In this document: positions 7,767-16,969 of the stretch, piece after piece
Layout: the number at the start of each line of letters is the position of its first letter
How positions within the stretch are numbered: the stretch's first letter is position 1
Assembly: GCF_000688455.1 (NCBI RefSeq)
Contig: NZ_JIAL01000001.1
Span: forward strand, 1,147,001 to 1,211,000
Source of the DNA: Pseudacidobacterium ailaaui
GTDB lineage: Bacteria; Acidobacteriota; Terriglobia; Terriglobales; Acidobacteriaceae
Length of the DNA: 64,000 nucleotides
Direction of reading: 5' to 3'
Notes under the pieces: generated by a model
What the model was told of the DNA's origin: nothing
Database searches by the model: none
Seen by the model: only the letters and a program-made list of their open reading frames with translations
Position numbers and translations under genes: made by a program

Positions 7767-9044
7767 ATGAATCCCGTCACCACACGCATCTCGACACGGG
7801 CCTCCTTTGAAAAGACCCTGGCCAGCGCCAAGCGGACGATGGTGCTGAGCGAAATTGTGCACCTGGCCCTGGACAGCTTCCGTGCCAGCAAAGTGCGGTT
7901 TGCGCTGACGGCGCTGGGCATGGTGATCGGTTCGGCATCGCTGATTCTGGTAGTGACGATCGGGCTGACCGGAAAACAGTACATTCTGAACCTTTTGCAG
8001 AGCATCGGCACCAACATGGTGGAACTGGAGTATTCCGGAGGCGGCACAGGATCGATCAACAATTTCCAGAACGACTACCTGACACGCGACGATGAACGCG
8101 CGGTCCGGGAACAGGTTCCCTCTGTCATGTACTCTTCGCCGATGCTGGAGATGCATGACCGCATCAGCTTTGGGCAGGGCCGGGTCAAAGATGTGCTGGT
8201 GCTTGGCGTAAGCCCTGAGTATCGCATGGTGCGCAATCTGAAGGTACTGTCAGGGCGCTTTTTTGACGACCAGGATGAGGAGACCCATACCAAGGTCGCG
8301 GTCGTCACCCAGGACTTTGCTGTGGCCATGTTCGGCAGCGCGGAGTCGGCCGTCAACCAGAGCTTTCAGATCAGCGGTATCCCGTTCACCATTATTGGCA
8401 CCTTCCGCGAAAGTGTGGACACCTTCGGACAATCGGAAATTGCGGACCAGACCATCCTGATTCCTTATTCGGTGGCGCGGTACTTTACCGGGACCGACAA
8501 TGTAAAGCAGATTTTCTTTTCCATCCGCGACCAGAGCGACGTGGAGACCGCTGCCCAGGAAATTGTGCGGGTCGTGAGCGCGCGCCATCAGAAGAACTCC
8601 GTGTATAAGGCAAACACACTTACGGCGCTCCTGACGACGGCGGCCAAAATCGCCAACGGACTTACGATTGTGCTGCTGCTCATCACGACGGTGACCCTGG
8701 CCGTGGGCGGAGTAGGCATTATGAATATCATGCTGGCCACGGTCCGCTCGCGCATCAGGGAAATTGGTATCCGCAAGGCGCTGGGCGCCACAGCCAGAGA
8801 GATCAAACTGCAATTCCTGATTGAAGCTGTCTTTATCTCGCTGGCAGGAGGAATCGTCGGGATCGTGGTTGGCCTGGCGCTTCCCTTTTCCGTCCGCTTC
8901 CTGACCGACTACCGTATTCCCATCTCAGGATGGTCTGTCATCATTGCGCTGCTTACTTCCACTCTGGTGGGTGTCGTGTTCGGAACTCTGCCGGCCACGC
9001 GCGCAGCGCAACTTGACCCGGTGGAGTCCCTGAAATACGAGTAA
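7767..9044 (+). CDS. ABC transporter permease, MacB/FtsX family
   Basis: The 425-residue protein has the MacB layout: a first membrane helix at about 45-66, a long periplasmic MacB_PCD domain (about 70-270), then three helices of the FtsX domain (about 295-410), with the signature VRSRIREIGIRKALGA and the C-terminal PATRAAQLDPVESLKYE. Such permeases work with a LolD/MacB-type ATPase in exporting or extracting lipoproteins, peptides or drugs. No ATPase gene is adjacent, so its partner must be encoded elsewhere. A start at Met25 is also possible. A clear terminator follows. Confidence 0.92.
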   Translation: MNPVTTRISTRASFEKTLASAKRTMVLSEIVHLALDSFRASKVRFALTALGMVIGSASLILVVTIGLTGKQYILNLLQSIGTNMVELEYSGGGTGSINNFQNDYLTRDDERAVREQVPSVMYSSPMLEMHDRISFGQGRVKDVLVLGVSPEYRMVRNLKVLSGRFFDDQDEETHTKVAVVTQDFAVAMFGSAESAVNQSFQISGIPFTIIGTFRESVDTFGQSEIADQTILIPYSVARYFTGTDNVKQIFFSIRDQSDVETAAQEIVRVVSARHQKNSVYKANTLTALLTTAAKIANGLTIVLLLITTVTLAVGGVGIMNIMLATVRSRIREIGIRKALGATAREIKLQFLIEAVFISLAGGIVGIVVGLALPFSVRFLTDYRIPISGWSVIIALLTSTLVGVVFGTLPATRAAQLDPVESLKYE

Positions 9045-9059
9045 GGTTGCGAGAGGGAT

Positions 9060-9098
9060 TCCGGCCTGCTGTATCCCTGGCAGGCCGGAGTGGTTTTT
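9060..9098 (+). terminator. Intrinsic terminator after the FtsX-type permease gene
   Basis: TCCGGCCTGC (9060-9069) pairs perfectly with GCAGGCCGGA (9080-9089), a 10-bp stem with a 10-base loop, followed by a T5 run at 9094-9098. Confidence 0.85.
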
Positions 9099-9795
9099 AT
9101 TTCACCTGTACATTGGGGGGAATGACCGCAACAGCCATCTGCATTTGCATTCCCTCAGGCAGATGCACGTTCTTTCCCTTGGCCGTGAAAGTGGCTGAAT
9201 CCTGCTCATGAATGTCGCTTTTCAGCTCAACGCCAGGAATTCCCTGCGGCTGCTGTTGTGCCTGAGGCTGATCGGGCATGGAGGCACTGGGCATGGGTGG
9301 CGGTGCAGTGGTCTGGGCGCCACCCGGGGCGGTCCCACCGGAGGGAGCGGAAGACATTGCAGGGCTGGCCATGGGTGCTGCGGGAGCTCCAGCTGCCTGC
9401 TGGTCCATCATCATGGCATTCATCGGAGGGGCCACCTGCATGACGGTCGCCTTGATGGGAAGCTGCTGCCCATTCTTCAACTGCGCCTTATCAAAAGTGA
9501 TCTGTAGGAGAGAGTCACTCTTGTGCTCGGAGGGCTGCACCTGATCTACATGCCCCATGAGCACAGTATTTTTGGGTAGCTCCGGGGCGTCCGGGATTTT
9601 CACGTCCTGCTGTAACTTTGCCGTCACCGCATCCCCCTGCTTGAGCTTTTTGGCATCCAGGCCATGGTCCAGGACAGCGCGTGCCGGGGCCATCTGGATG
9701 GTCTTCGCGGGAGAAGCGGATTGCTGCGGGGCCGGCTGCTGCGCGTCAAGAGAGCAGGCGACGCACAAAATCCAAACACATGCACTCAGCTTCAT
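9097..9795 (-). CDS. Secreted protein of unknown function, Pro/Ala/Gln-rich middle
   Basis: The 232-residue product starts with a signal peptide (MKLSACVWILCVACSLDAQQ). Residues about 38-120 form an ordered part (LDAKKLKQGDAVTAKL, then LPKNTVLMGHVDQV) that looks like a small beta-barrel. A low-complexity stretch rich in Ala, Pro, Met, Ser and Gln follows (about 122-185), then a second ordered segment ending at VIPPNVQVK. I do not recognise the family, though similar proteins are common in acidobacterial genomes to my knowledge. The start is fixed by GGAAGAGGAG six bases upstream; that site is inside a 12-bp hairpin, described separately. Confidence 0.8.
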   Translation of the reverse strand: MKLSACVWILCVACSLDAQQPAPQQSASPAKTIQMAPARAVLDHGLDAKKLKQGDAVTAKLQQDVKIPDAPELPKNTVLMGHVDQVQPSEHKSDSLLQITFDKAQLKNGQQLPIKATVMQVAPPMNAMMMDQQAAGAPAAPMASPAMSSAPSGGTAPGGAQTTAPPPMPSASMPDQPQAQQQPQGIPGVELKSDIHEQDSATFTAKGKNVHLPEGMQMQMAVAVIPPNVQVK

Positions 9796-9829
9796 AAAAA
9801 TCTCCTCTTCCCTCAGTGGGAAGAGGAGA
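9796..9829 (-). promoter_or_regulatory. Hairpin that sequesters the ribosome binding site of the 9097-9795 gene
   Basis: On the minus strand, TCTCCTCTTCCC (9829-9818) and GGGAAGAGGAGA (9812-9801) form a perfect 12-bp stem with a 5-base loop. The 3' arm is the only Shine-Dalgarno sequence for the ATG at 9795, so folding would block translation. The stem is followed by T5 (9800-9796), so it could equally end transcription from the large gene upstream; with T5 touching the start codon, it may do both as an attenuator. Confidence 0.7.
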
Positions 9830-9864
9830 GAGGGAGATTCTGTTGCCTTTTGTCCGGGAGTTTT

Positions 9865-12800
9865 CTATTCGACTGTAAGGGTGGCTGCGACACTTTTTGT
9901 TAATCCATCGAGGGCCGCATTGATCTGAATGGTGTAAGTATTTGATGGCGTGGAACCTGGCTGGTTACCGGGAGTAGAACCTGAACCTCCGCTGGCGCTG
10001 GTGCCGCAGGCAGTAAACAGGAACAAGAGGCACGATACCGCACCCCCAAGCCAGAGTTTGCGCACAGGTCTATTCTTGGGCAACAGTACAAAAATATAGG
10101 GAAGGAAAGCGAATGCAGTTGTCATCCTCTGCCAGAGCAGGGCCGCGCTGGGCCCGACCCCGGTGACAACAGTAATGGTGGCCGTGAGTGTACTTCCAGA
10201 GGAAAGCGTTGCTCCCGCAGCAAGGCTGGAGGTGCAGGACGCATTTTGGGGCAGATTGGAGCAGCTGATCTGGATAGGCCCGCTGGAACCATCGACCGAA
10301 GTAAGCTGCACCTGATAGCTCGCCTGCTGTCCACTCACAATGATCCAGGACGTCTGCCCGGTAAGGGCCAAGTTAAAGTCCTCTCCAATGCCGGAAAGGG
10401 GGAGAGTGTAGGGCGCGGAAAGTTCAACCGCACCGATGGTCAGAGTTCCCTTACGGGACTGGGTCTGGGTGGGAGTAAATGTGATGCTGATGGCGCAGGT
10501 ACCGCCGACAGGAAGTGTTCCGCCGGACTGGCATGTGTTGCCTGCAAGGGCAAAGTCACCACTGACGGCAAAGCTTAATCCTGTAAGGGCGACCCCGCCA
10601 TTGTTTGTAAGGGAAACGGTCTGCTGCTGGCTGGTGGTATTGATGCCCTGCCCACCAAAGTTGACCGAGGAGGGCAAGAGAGAGAGACCTGCGGGCGCGG
10701 TCCCTGTACCGGAGAGGGCGACGGTCTGTATTCCAAGCGCCGTGCTGACCCGCAGTGTCCCGGTCTCCACCCCGACCTGCTGGGGGGCGAAGCTCACACC
10801 AATGACGCAGGAAGAATGGCCGGGAAGCAGCGCAGAGCAGTTGTTCTGGAGCAGAAAATCGCCACTGACTGATACCTGGATCTGGGCCAGCGCGGCATCG
10901 CCGGTATTCGTGAGAGTGACAGATTGAGGCTGACTGACAGTTCCTGCCGTGACGGGTGTGGAGAAATTCAGGCTCGATGGAGAAAGCTGTGCCGTGGCCT
11001 GCGTTTGACCATTGCCAGAAAGCTGGACCATCTGGGTGCTGGAGCCGCTGCTGATGGTAAATGCGCCGCTGCGCAGGCCCGAGGCCGTGGGGGAAAAAAC
11101 AATGCTGACGGTGCAGCCGCTATTGGGCGGCAGGGAGGTACCACAGGTGTTGGCAGCAATTTGAAAGTCTCCGCTGATCACGGGTGGTTGCAGGCTGAGT
11201 GTGCCGCTTCCTGTATTGGAAACGGTGATGTTCTGGGCCGGGCTGGTAGCGCCAATGAGAGTATTTCCGAAGTTGAGACTGCCGGGCATGACCAGCAGAG
11301 TGCCTGCGGGGAGTCCCGTACCGGAAAGTGAAGCCGTCATCTGACCGCCAGGAAGGTTCCCGAAGATGGTAAGCGTGCCCTGGATGGGACCGGTCACCAG
11401 CGGGGCGAAGCTGACCTCGATCGTACAGCTCTGGCCGGTAGCAACAGGCTGTGAGCAGGTGTTCCCTTCAGTAAAACTCTGGCTGACTGCGATACTCGTG
11501 ACAGAAAGAGAAACAGGCCCGGTATTCGTAACGGTGACGGTCTGCGCCGCGCTGACGCTGTTGACCGCCTGTCCGCTGAATGTAAGAGCAGAAGGTGTAA
11601 GAACAGCATTTGTGGACTGCGTGCCGGATGTAAGCAAAGGGACCTGCCAGATTCCACGTCCATAGGTGGAGGCCAGCAGCAATTGTGTGCTGCCGTTGCT
11701 GATTGAGTGGAGCTGGGTAACAGGAGTATAAGGAAGTCCTGACCCGAGCCTGCTCCAGCAAGGATAACTAGTGTCTGTGCAGGCGATGATGTTGCGCGTC
11801 GCATAGACGCCTGTATCCAAAGCCACATACACAGTGTTGGCGTCCTGCGGGTCCACGAGGACACTGTTCGCAGGAGCATTCGGGAGATTGCTGGCGATGG
11901 AAATCCAATGCGCGCCGCCATCCACGCTGCGATAGACCAGCGCACCATTGACTCCGGGCGTAAGAAAGCCCTGTCGCGTTACATACACAGTGTTGCCCGT
12001 GGGATCATGCGGGTCTACTTCGATCGAGGAGATATCAAAACCTCCTGCATTGAAAACGGCGCCAGCCGCGTTGATGATGGGGGATTGGGTCAGATCGTTC
12101 CAGGCAGCCAGACCACCGGAGGCGGGCACCGTCGCGGAATAGAGATGCCCGGCAATGGATGCGCCGCCATCGGCCCAGCCCGCCATGCCAGCATAGAGGA
12201 CCTCCGTGTTACCACTGCCTCCGGAGGCAGCCAGGGAGCGAACCAGGGCATTGCCGTTGCAGTTGCTGGTCTGCTGGTCCTTATCCAGAGGGTTGCTGAG
12301 GAGATTGTTCAGCGTCCAGCCCTGACCACTGGCGGGACCGCGCCACACGCGGCAGGTGCCCAGAATGATGTTGGAGGTGTCCTGCGGGTCGAGGATCCAG
12401 GGAATGATCGGGCCGGTTACATCATTTCCGATCTGTGCACTGCCGAGGGCCGCCGTCCAAGGGCCGGAAGAAGCGCAGGCGCTTCCGGACAAACAGCTTT
12501 CAAGAAAGGGACTGGCACCGGACGGGGCCACGGTGGCATACCAGTTTTGTGGATTTTGCGGATCGATCGCGCTGTTGTCGCCTTCCCCGGAGAGGGCAAG
12601 TGTCCATGCACCTGGGGTACCAGAAAGGGCCGCGGTCCCGAATGCGCCGAGTGAAGCCATCATGAGGGCGGGATTCTGCGGATGCACGGAAAAGGCCGCA
12701 ACTTCGCTGATGGGACCGAGTGCACCGTTCAGGTCTTCAAAATGGGCCGCATCATCGGAAGAGCAAACGGGCTGCTGCTGATTGACTGCGTCGCTGGTGC

Positions 12801-14316
12801 GCCAGAGTCCTCCGTCTGTGCCGAAAAACATCCAACCGTTCGCGCCAAATGTGGCCTCAATGGCGTGCTGGGAAGGCGCGACCCTTGCCGCCGCGCAACT
12901 GCTGGTGTTGGTCGTGTTCCGCCAGACACAGCCATTCAGAAGGCTGCATCGGAAAAGGTCTTTTGTGCCGACGAACAATAGCGTGTCCTGCTGCGCGGGC
13001 ACGGCAGCAAGAGACAGGTCATAATCGCCCTGGGGGACCTTCCCGCCCTGCTGGAGAGGGGTGTCAGCAATCTGCTGCGAGAAAGTGACCGTAGAAGAGG
13101 CACAGCCGCTGCTGCTGGCATTGCATACGTCCCGCCACAGGCCCTGGTCCTGATTGCTGTTGTCCACAGTCATTGCAAAGAGGTCGCCAGTGACAGGTTG
13201 AGACACAATGGTTCCGCGGAAGATGGGACACTGTTCTGAACCAATGGCATTGGGGTTGGCCGGACACTGCGCCGCATTCAGTCCCGCGCCGGGCTGGTTC
13301 TGGAGCCGGGTCCAGGTCATGCCGTCTGTGGACTCGTAGTAACCGTGGTATCGCACAGCGGCATAGAAGCGTTTGCGCACAGGGTTCCAGGTGACGGAAG
13401 TGGCGGCGTTTCCGGAAGCGCCCAAAGGCGACTGGTCGGGAGACTGAACCACCATTCCGGGGCCGTCCTGGATTTTGGCCAGGTGCCATGTCAATCCGGC
13501 GTCCTGCGAATAGTAAAGGCCGGCAAAGCTGTTCGCTGCGGAGGATTCTGCATCGACCACAACGCCTTCTGCAGCGTCCGCCACTGCCGCCACCACCAGC
13601 TGGGGATTGGCGCTGCCCCAGGCGAAACCGGAGAACCCCTCACCGATGAAAGAATAGGTGCGGAGAAGGTGATCCGCAGCGCCGGAGATGAGGCACCAGG
13701 ATTGGCCTCCATCTGCGGAGCGCAGAATGCCTTCCCCATAGTAGGAGTCCAGCGCATCGTTTGGATCCCCTGTACCGGCCAGCACGATACCGCCTGGCAG
13801 CACTGCAAGAGCACCAATGCTGAGCGAGGGAACAACTGGAGTCTGGCAGTTGGAGGCAGGCTGGAGGGTATCCGTAAGGGGAGTGAAGAGGACCGAGGCA
13901 GAGGGGGCCGCGGCATTCGTGGACTTCCACACACCTCCTCCTGTTGTGCCCACATATAAAGTGTTGCCGCTGGGGTCGGAGGCATCGGCAGCAAGACTGG
14001 TAATCCGCCCGCTTATCAGACCAAACTGCGGGGTAAGGACAGCGCCGGGGCCTATGGAAGTCCATACCGCATCTGTTCCAGAGAGGGCCTCAGCATGGAG
14101 CCTCTGGTCCTGAAGACGGGCCTGCATCCGCATCTGTGCGGGAAGCAGGCGATGGCCCGGAATGGTGCGTGGAGCAAGAAATTTGCGGGAGTTTTGCTGC
14201 ATCCGCTGCTGGCTGCCGCTGCGCAGAGAGAGCGCCTGCTGCCCGACCGCGAAGCTGCAAAGATGTCCCACAACCGAAGCCCAGAGGGCCAGCCTCCACC
14301 ATCGAATCGTTGCCAT
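9865..14316 (-). CDS. Large secreted BNR/sialidase-type beta-propeller protein with choice-of-anchor D (ASH) repeats
   Basis: The 1483-residue product has a signal peptide ending near FAVGQQ. About residues 85-900 are rich in BNR/Asp-box segments (GGGVWKSTN, ILRSADGGQSW, VYRSVDGGAHW, YYSQDAGLTW), as in sialidase or photosystem-assembly-like propellers. Four ASH-type repeats follow, beginning LTPSALTFSG, VMPGSLNFGN, LSPSSLNFST and LLPSSVNFGG, then an Ig-like strand region. Near the end this fold is broken by two hydrophobic segments and a lipobox-like FTACG (Cys1437) before a last strand (TYTIQINAA). The enzyme motifs of true sialidases are not evident, so a surface-binding or adhesive role is inferred. 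Start ATG follows GAGAGG. Confidence 0.88.
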   Translation of the reverse strand: MATIRWWRLALWASVVGHLCSFAVGQQALSLRSGSQQRMQQNSRKFLAPRTIPGHRLLPAQMRMQARLQDQRLHAEALSGTDAVWTSIGPGAVLTPQFGLISGRITSLAADASDPSGNTLYVGTTGGGVWKSTNAAAPSASVLFTPLTDTLQPASNCQTPVVPSLSIGALAVLPGGIVLAGTGDPNDALDSYYGEGILRSADGGQSWCLISGAADHLLRTYSFIGEGFSGFAWGSANPQLVVAAVADAAEGVVVDAESSAANSFAGLYYSQDAGLTWHLAKIQDGPGMVVQSPDQSPLGASGNAATSVTWNPVRKRFYAAVRYHGYYESTDGMTWTRLQNQPGAGLNAAQCPANPNAIGSEQCPIFRGTIVSQPVTGDLFAMTVDNSNQDQGLWRDVCNASSSGCASSTVTFSQQIADTPLQQGGKVPQGDYDLSLAAVPAQQDTLLFVGTKDLFRCSLLNGCVWRNTTNTSSCAAARVAPSQHAIEATFGANGWMFFGTDGGLWRTSDAVNQQQPVCSSDDAAHFEDLNGALGPISEVAAFSVHPQNPALMMASLGAFGTAALSGTPGAWTLALSGEGDNSAIDPQNPQNWYATVAPSGASPFLESCLSGSACASSGPWTAALGSAQIGNDVTGPIIPWILDPQDTSNIILGTCRVWRGPASGQGWTLNNLLSNPLDKDQQTSNCNGNALVRSLAASGGSGNTEVLYAGMAGWADGGASIAGHLYSATVPASGGLAAWNDLTQSPIINAAGAVFNAGGFDISSIEVDPHDPTGNTVYVTRQGFLTPGVNGALVYRSVDGGAHWISIASNLPNAPANSVLVDPQDANTVYVALDTGVYATRNIIACTDTSYPCWSRLGSGLPYTPVTQLHSISNGSTQLLLASTYGRGIWQVPLLTSGTQSTNAVLTPSALTFSGQAVNSVSAAQTVTVTNTGPVSLSVTSIAVSQSFTEGNTCSQPVATGQSCTIEVSFAPLVTGPIQGTLTIFGNLPGGQMTASLSGTGLPAGTLLVMPGSLNFGNTLIGATSPAQNITVSNTGSGTLSLQPPVISGDFQIAANTCGTSLPPNSGCTVSIVFSPTASGLRSGAFTISSGSSTQMVQLSGNGQTQATAQLSPSSLNFSTPVTAGTVSQPQSVTLTNTGDAALAQIQVSVSGDFLLQNNCSALLPGHSSCVIGVSFAPQQVGVETGTLRVSTALGIQTVALSGTGTAPAGLSLLPSSVNFGGQGINTTSQQQTVSLTNNGGVALTGLSFAVSGDFALAGNTCQSGGTLPVGGTCAISITFTPTQTQSRKGTLTIGAVELSAPYTLPLSGIGEDFNLALTGQTSWIIVSGQQASYQVQLTSVDGSSGPIQISCSNLPQNASCTSSLAAGATLSSGSTLTATITVVTGVGPSAALLWQRMTTAFAFLPYIFVLLPKNRPVRKLWLGGAVSCLLFLFTACGTSASGGSGSTPGNQPGSTPSNTYTIQINAALDGLTKSVAATLTVE

Positions 14317-14548
14317 GGACCTCTCACACAGGCAGAAAATTCGCTTCCACGCATCGAACCCGTGGAAGCGGTCCAGTCAAATCAGCTACGTTGCGAAAAG
14401 TGGCTTTATTATGCGCGATGCCTCTCTGAGCGCAAAGTTACTTCGGTTTTACGCGACAGAAGCGTACATGCCTGACTGCGCTGCAGGGGCACACGATATG
14501 GATGGTTGTGGCTTTTGTCAGAACGCAGACCTGCAAGAGCGGGCAACG

Positions 14549-16018
14549 TCAAAGCTGCCTGCCCGAGACCACGTTGTTGATATATTGCCGGGAATTGAAC
14601 TTTCTTCCTGTTGATCCGCCGGACATGTACCGGATGGTGCCAAAAACTGGCCGCTCAAACCAGGGGCGGTCATGAACCCCGGCAATGGCCCAGGCGATGC
14701 CCGCATATCCATTGGGATCGCGGCCGTCCAGCTCATATTTGTCATTCAAAAGGACAGCATATTCATACGCCAGCTCGGGAGAGGGCGACCACTCAAGAAT
14801 CTTCTTGGCCCAGTACATGCGCATGTAGTTGTGCATCCATCCGTGCCGGACCATCTGCATCTGTGCTGCATTCCAGAGCTCATCGTGCGTCTGCGCCTGC
14901 TCCATCTCTTCCAGAGAGTACACATACGGGCGTTTGTCGCGGGCATGCTCACGCAGGGTCTTCCTGGCCCAGTCCGGAGCACAATCGAAGGAATCATAGG
15001 CGGAAACATGTCTTACGAAGTTCACGGAAAGCTCGCGCCAGCCTATCAGCTCATTGATGAACACATCGTAGGCCTGCTGCGGGGCCTTGCCGTCCGTGAC
15101 CGCCTGCTGTGCGGCCAGCGCAATCGTGACAGGGCTGATGTGACCGAAGTGCAGGTAGGGGGAAAGACGGCTGGTGCCGTCCCACTCGGGATGATTGCGC
15201 AGCTTTGGGTAATCGCGCAGTCCTTCGGATACAAACTGGTGCAGGCGGCGGAGGGCCGCGTGTGTGCCTCCGGTAAATGTATCTACTGGAGTTACAGAAC
15301 GATCGAAGTCCTTCCATCCTTCAGTAATGTCACCGCGGAGGTCCCACGATGAGAATCCTGAGGGGCGCTTCCATTCGTGAAGGGCCTTTTCCTGGGACGG
15401 CCTGACCAGATAACGAGGGAGCTCGGCATAAAGATGCGGCCGGAAAATGTGCAGCGCGTAGAAGTGCTTTTCAAAGAGGCGGGAAGGCACTACAACATCA
15501 GCGTCTACGGTAAGAAAAGGCAGATGCAGCCGACGCGACAGCACCTGCCGCCAGCGTTCGGGTCCACGGCAGGGGTTTTCATCGCCCACGAGCACGGCAG
15601 CCCCCAGCTCATGAAGCAGCTTCTCCAGTTGGTTTTCCGGCGGCCGACGTACGACAAAGGCCACGTTACGCTGGGCCAGGTCTTCGGCAATATCTGACAG
15701 GCCCTGGGCCAGAAACGTGTAATGGCGCAGGTTGGCATGAGGATAGTTGGAGATGATCGAAAGAAAGACGATGACGGGCAGCCCCAGATCATTGCCGAGG
15801 GCGATGGCAAGATCGAGTGCAGGATTGTCCACTCCCCGCTGCGCACGCTGCATCCAGTAGACGACACACCTGGCGCCCGGTACGAGTGGTCCTCCTCTGC
15901 GCACGGTAACGCGGGGACCTTTGGCCCAGGGCCTTAGCCATTCTGGTAGCTTCTCCTTTTTTTCCATCTCTGGAGATGGTAGATGATTTTTTCGAAGCCG
16001 TGGTCGGATGAAGCTCAT
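14549..16018 (-). CDS. phr: Deoxyribodipyrimidine photolyase, class II
   Basis: The 489-residue FAD enzyme splits cyclobutane pyrimidine dimers with light. Class II is shown by the N-terminal VTVRRGGPLVPGARCVVYWM, NPALDLAIALGNDLGLPV, the FAD-domain SRLSPYLHFGHISP and INELIGWRELSVNF, and the C-terminal DPNGYAGIAWAIAGVHDRPW and FGTIRYMS. The start is uncertain: ATG at 16018 or ATG at 15967 (MEKKEKLPEWLRPW, closer to the usual class II N-terminus); neither has a strong ribosome site. With 16018 the gene overlaps the opposite-strand DinB-like gene head to head. A 232-base gap without a visible gene separates it from the BNR protein downstream. Confidence 0.95.
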   Translation of the reverse strand: MSFIRPRLRKNHLPSPEMEKKEKLPEWLRPWAKGPRVTVRRGGPLVPGARCVVYWMQRAQRGVDNPALDLAIALGNDLGLPVIVFLSIISNYPHANLRHYTFLAQGLSDIAEDLAQRNVAFVVRRPPENQLEKLLHELGAAVLVGDENPCRGPERWRQVLSRRLHLPFLTVDADVVVPSRLFEKHFYALHIFRPHLYAELPRYLVRPSQEKALHEWKRPSGFSSWDLRGDITEGWKDFDRSVTPVDTFTGGTHAALRRLHQFVSEGLRDYPKLRNHPEWDGTSRLSPYLHFGHISPVTIALAAQQAVTDGKAPQQAYDVFINELIGWRELSVNFVRHVSAYDSFDCAPDWARKTLREHARDKRPYVYSLEEMEQAQTHDELWNAAQMQMVRHGWMHNYMRMYWAKKILEWSPSPELAYEYAVLLNDKYELDGRDPNGYAGIAWAIAGVHDRPWFERPVFGTIRYMSGGSTGRKFNSRQYINNVVSGRQL

Positions 16019-16567
16019 CCCATCAGGATGGACGAACTGCAGAACTCATTTTTGCTTCTTTCCCGGACGCCCGCAGTCCTGGACGCTTTCTTGCGCGGGC
16101 TTCCTGATGCGTGGTTGCGGCAGAACGAAGGCGAAAACACGATGTCCTGTTTTGATGTGGTGGGACATTTGATTCATGGCGAGAAAACAAACTGGATGCC
16201 GCGCCTCAGGACAATCCTGGAATCGGGAGAAACAAAACCTCTGCCTGCCTTTGACCGCTGGGGCCATGTTCGGGAATGTGAGGGCAGGACGATGGAAGAG
16301 CTTCTGGATGAGTTTGCCCGGCTCCGCAGAGGAAACCTTGACGATCTGCGCTTGCTGCATTTACGCAAAGAGGACCTCGCGCTCTGTGGACACCATCCGG
16401 CCCTGGGCCGGATCACTCTGGGCCAACTGCTGGCCACCTGGACCGCCCATGACCTGACGCATCTTCATCAACTGTCTCGGATCCTGGCCCATTCTCTGCG
16501 AGATGATGTTGGTCCGTTTCTTAATTTTCTGGGTGTACTGCAATGCAACGGACACAGTTCCTCCTGA
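15983..16567 (+). CDS. DinB/DfsB-family four-helix protein
   Basis: The 194-residue product matches the DinB superfamily of four-helix-bundle metalloproteins, some members of which are thiol-transferases. Candidate metal His residues lie in DVVGHLIHGE and TAHDLTHLHQL, spaced as in the family. The ATG at 15983 has GGAG seven bases upstream, while the family-like start MDELQNSF (16028) has only an adjacent AGG; either is possible. The substrate is unknown. It diverges from the photolyase with overlapping or near-touching 5' ends, a plausible stress-response pairing, but this is inference. Confidence 0.8.
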   Translation: MIFSKPWSDEAHPIRMDELQNSFLLLSRTPAVLDAFLRGLPDAWLRQNEGENTMSCFDVVGHLIHGEKTNWMPRLRTILESGETKPLPAFDRWGHVRECEGRTMEELLDEFARLRRGNLDDLRLLHLRKEDLALCGHHPALGRITLGQLLATWTAHDLTHLHQLSRILAHSLRDDVGPFLNFLGVLQCNGHSSS

Positions 16568-16574
16568 TGCAAGG

Positions 16575-16596
16575 ACAGCGGCCCGGAGGCCGCTGT
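16575..16596. terminator. Hairpin between convergent genes, likely bidirectional terminator
   Basis: ACAGCGGCC (16575-16583) and GGCCGCTGT (16588-16596) form a perfect 9-bp stem closed by tetraloop CGGA between the stops of the DinB-like gene and ctaF. No long T-run follows on either strand, so termination may be weak. Confidence 0.5.
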
Positions 16597-16620
16597 GCTG
16601 CATTTCGGACGATGGCCGGC

Positions 16621-16959
16621 TTACCAGAGCCCCCAGGCACGGCTGATATAGTCGCTCAGCGTAAGCGTAATGAGAATGAGGAAGGTGAAGATGCCGGAGG
16701 CCACCGTGAGCTTCAGCAGTCGTGAACTGTAGCGGATGTGCATGAAGAAAAGAATGACCAGTACGGCCTTGGTGACAGCAATGGCCAGCGCAACAACAGC
16801 ATTGAAGACACCCAGTTCCGCATAGGAAGCAGCCACTGTGAGCGCAGTAAATGCCAGCAGGGCGGTAAAGACGCCGAGGTATACTTTGGGGCCGACCGTG
16901 TGATGTTCATGCCGGGTCGGCTCAAGATCTAACTGGTCATGAAGGGTTGGTTCTGCCAT
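16621..16959 (-). CDS. ctaF: Cytochrome c oxidase subunit IV (caa3 type)
   Basis: This 112-residue protein has an N-terminal His-containing hydrophilic stretch and three membrane helices (about 28-46, 54-74, 84-104), with the bacterial subunit IV motif AVLVILFFMHIRYSSRL. It is a small structural subunit of the terminal oxidase. It is the last gene of the respiratory operon, ten bases after ctaE, and is followed by a GC-rich hairpin. Confidence 0.9.
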   Translation of the reverse strand: MAEPTLHDQLDLEPTRHEHHTVGPKVYLGVFTALLAFTALTVAASYAELGVFNAVVALAIAVTKAVLVILFFMHIRYSSRLLKLTVASGIFTFLILITLTLSDYISRAWGLW

Positions 16960-16969
16960 GTTTTTATCC

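Noticed and set aside
10246-13024. Long plus-strand open frames opposite the BNR/ASH gene
   Set aside because: GC-rich antisense shadows with no coding features; the minus-strand gene has signal peptide and domain repeats.
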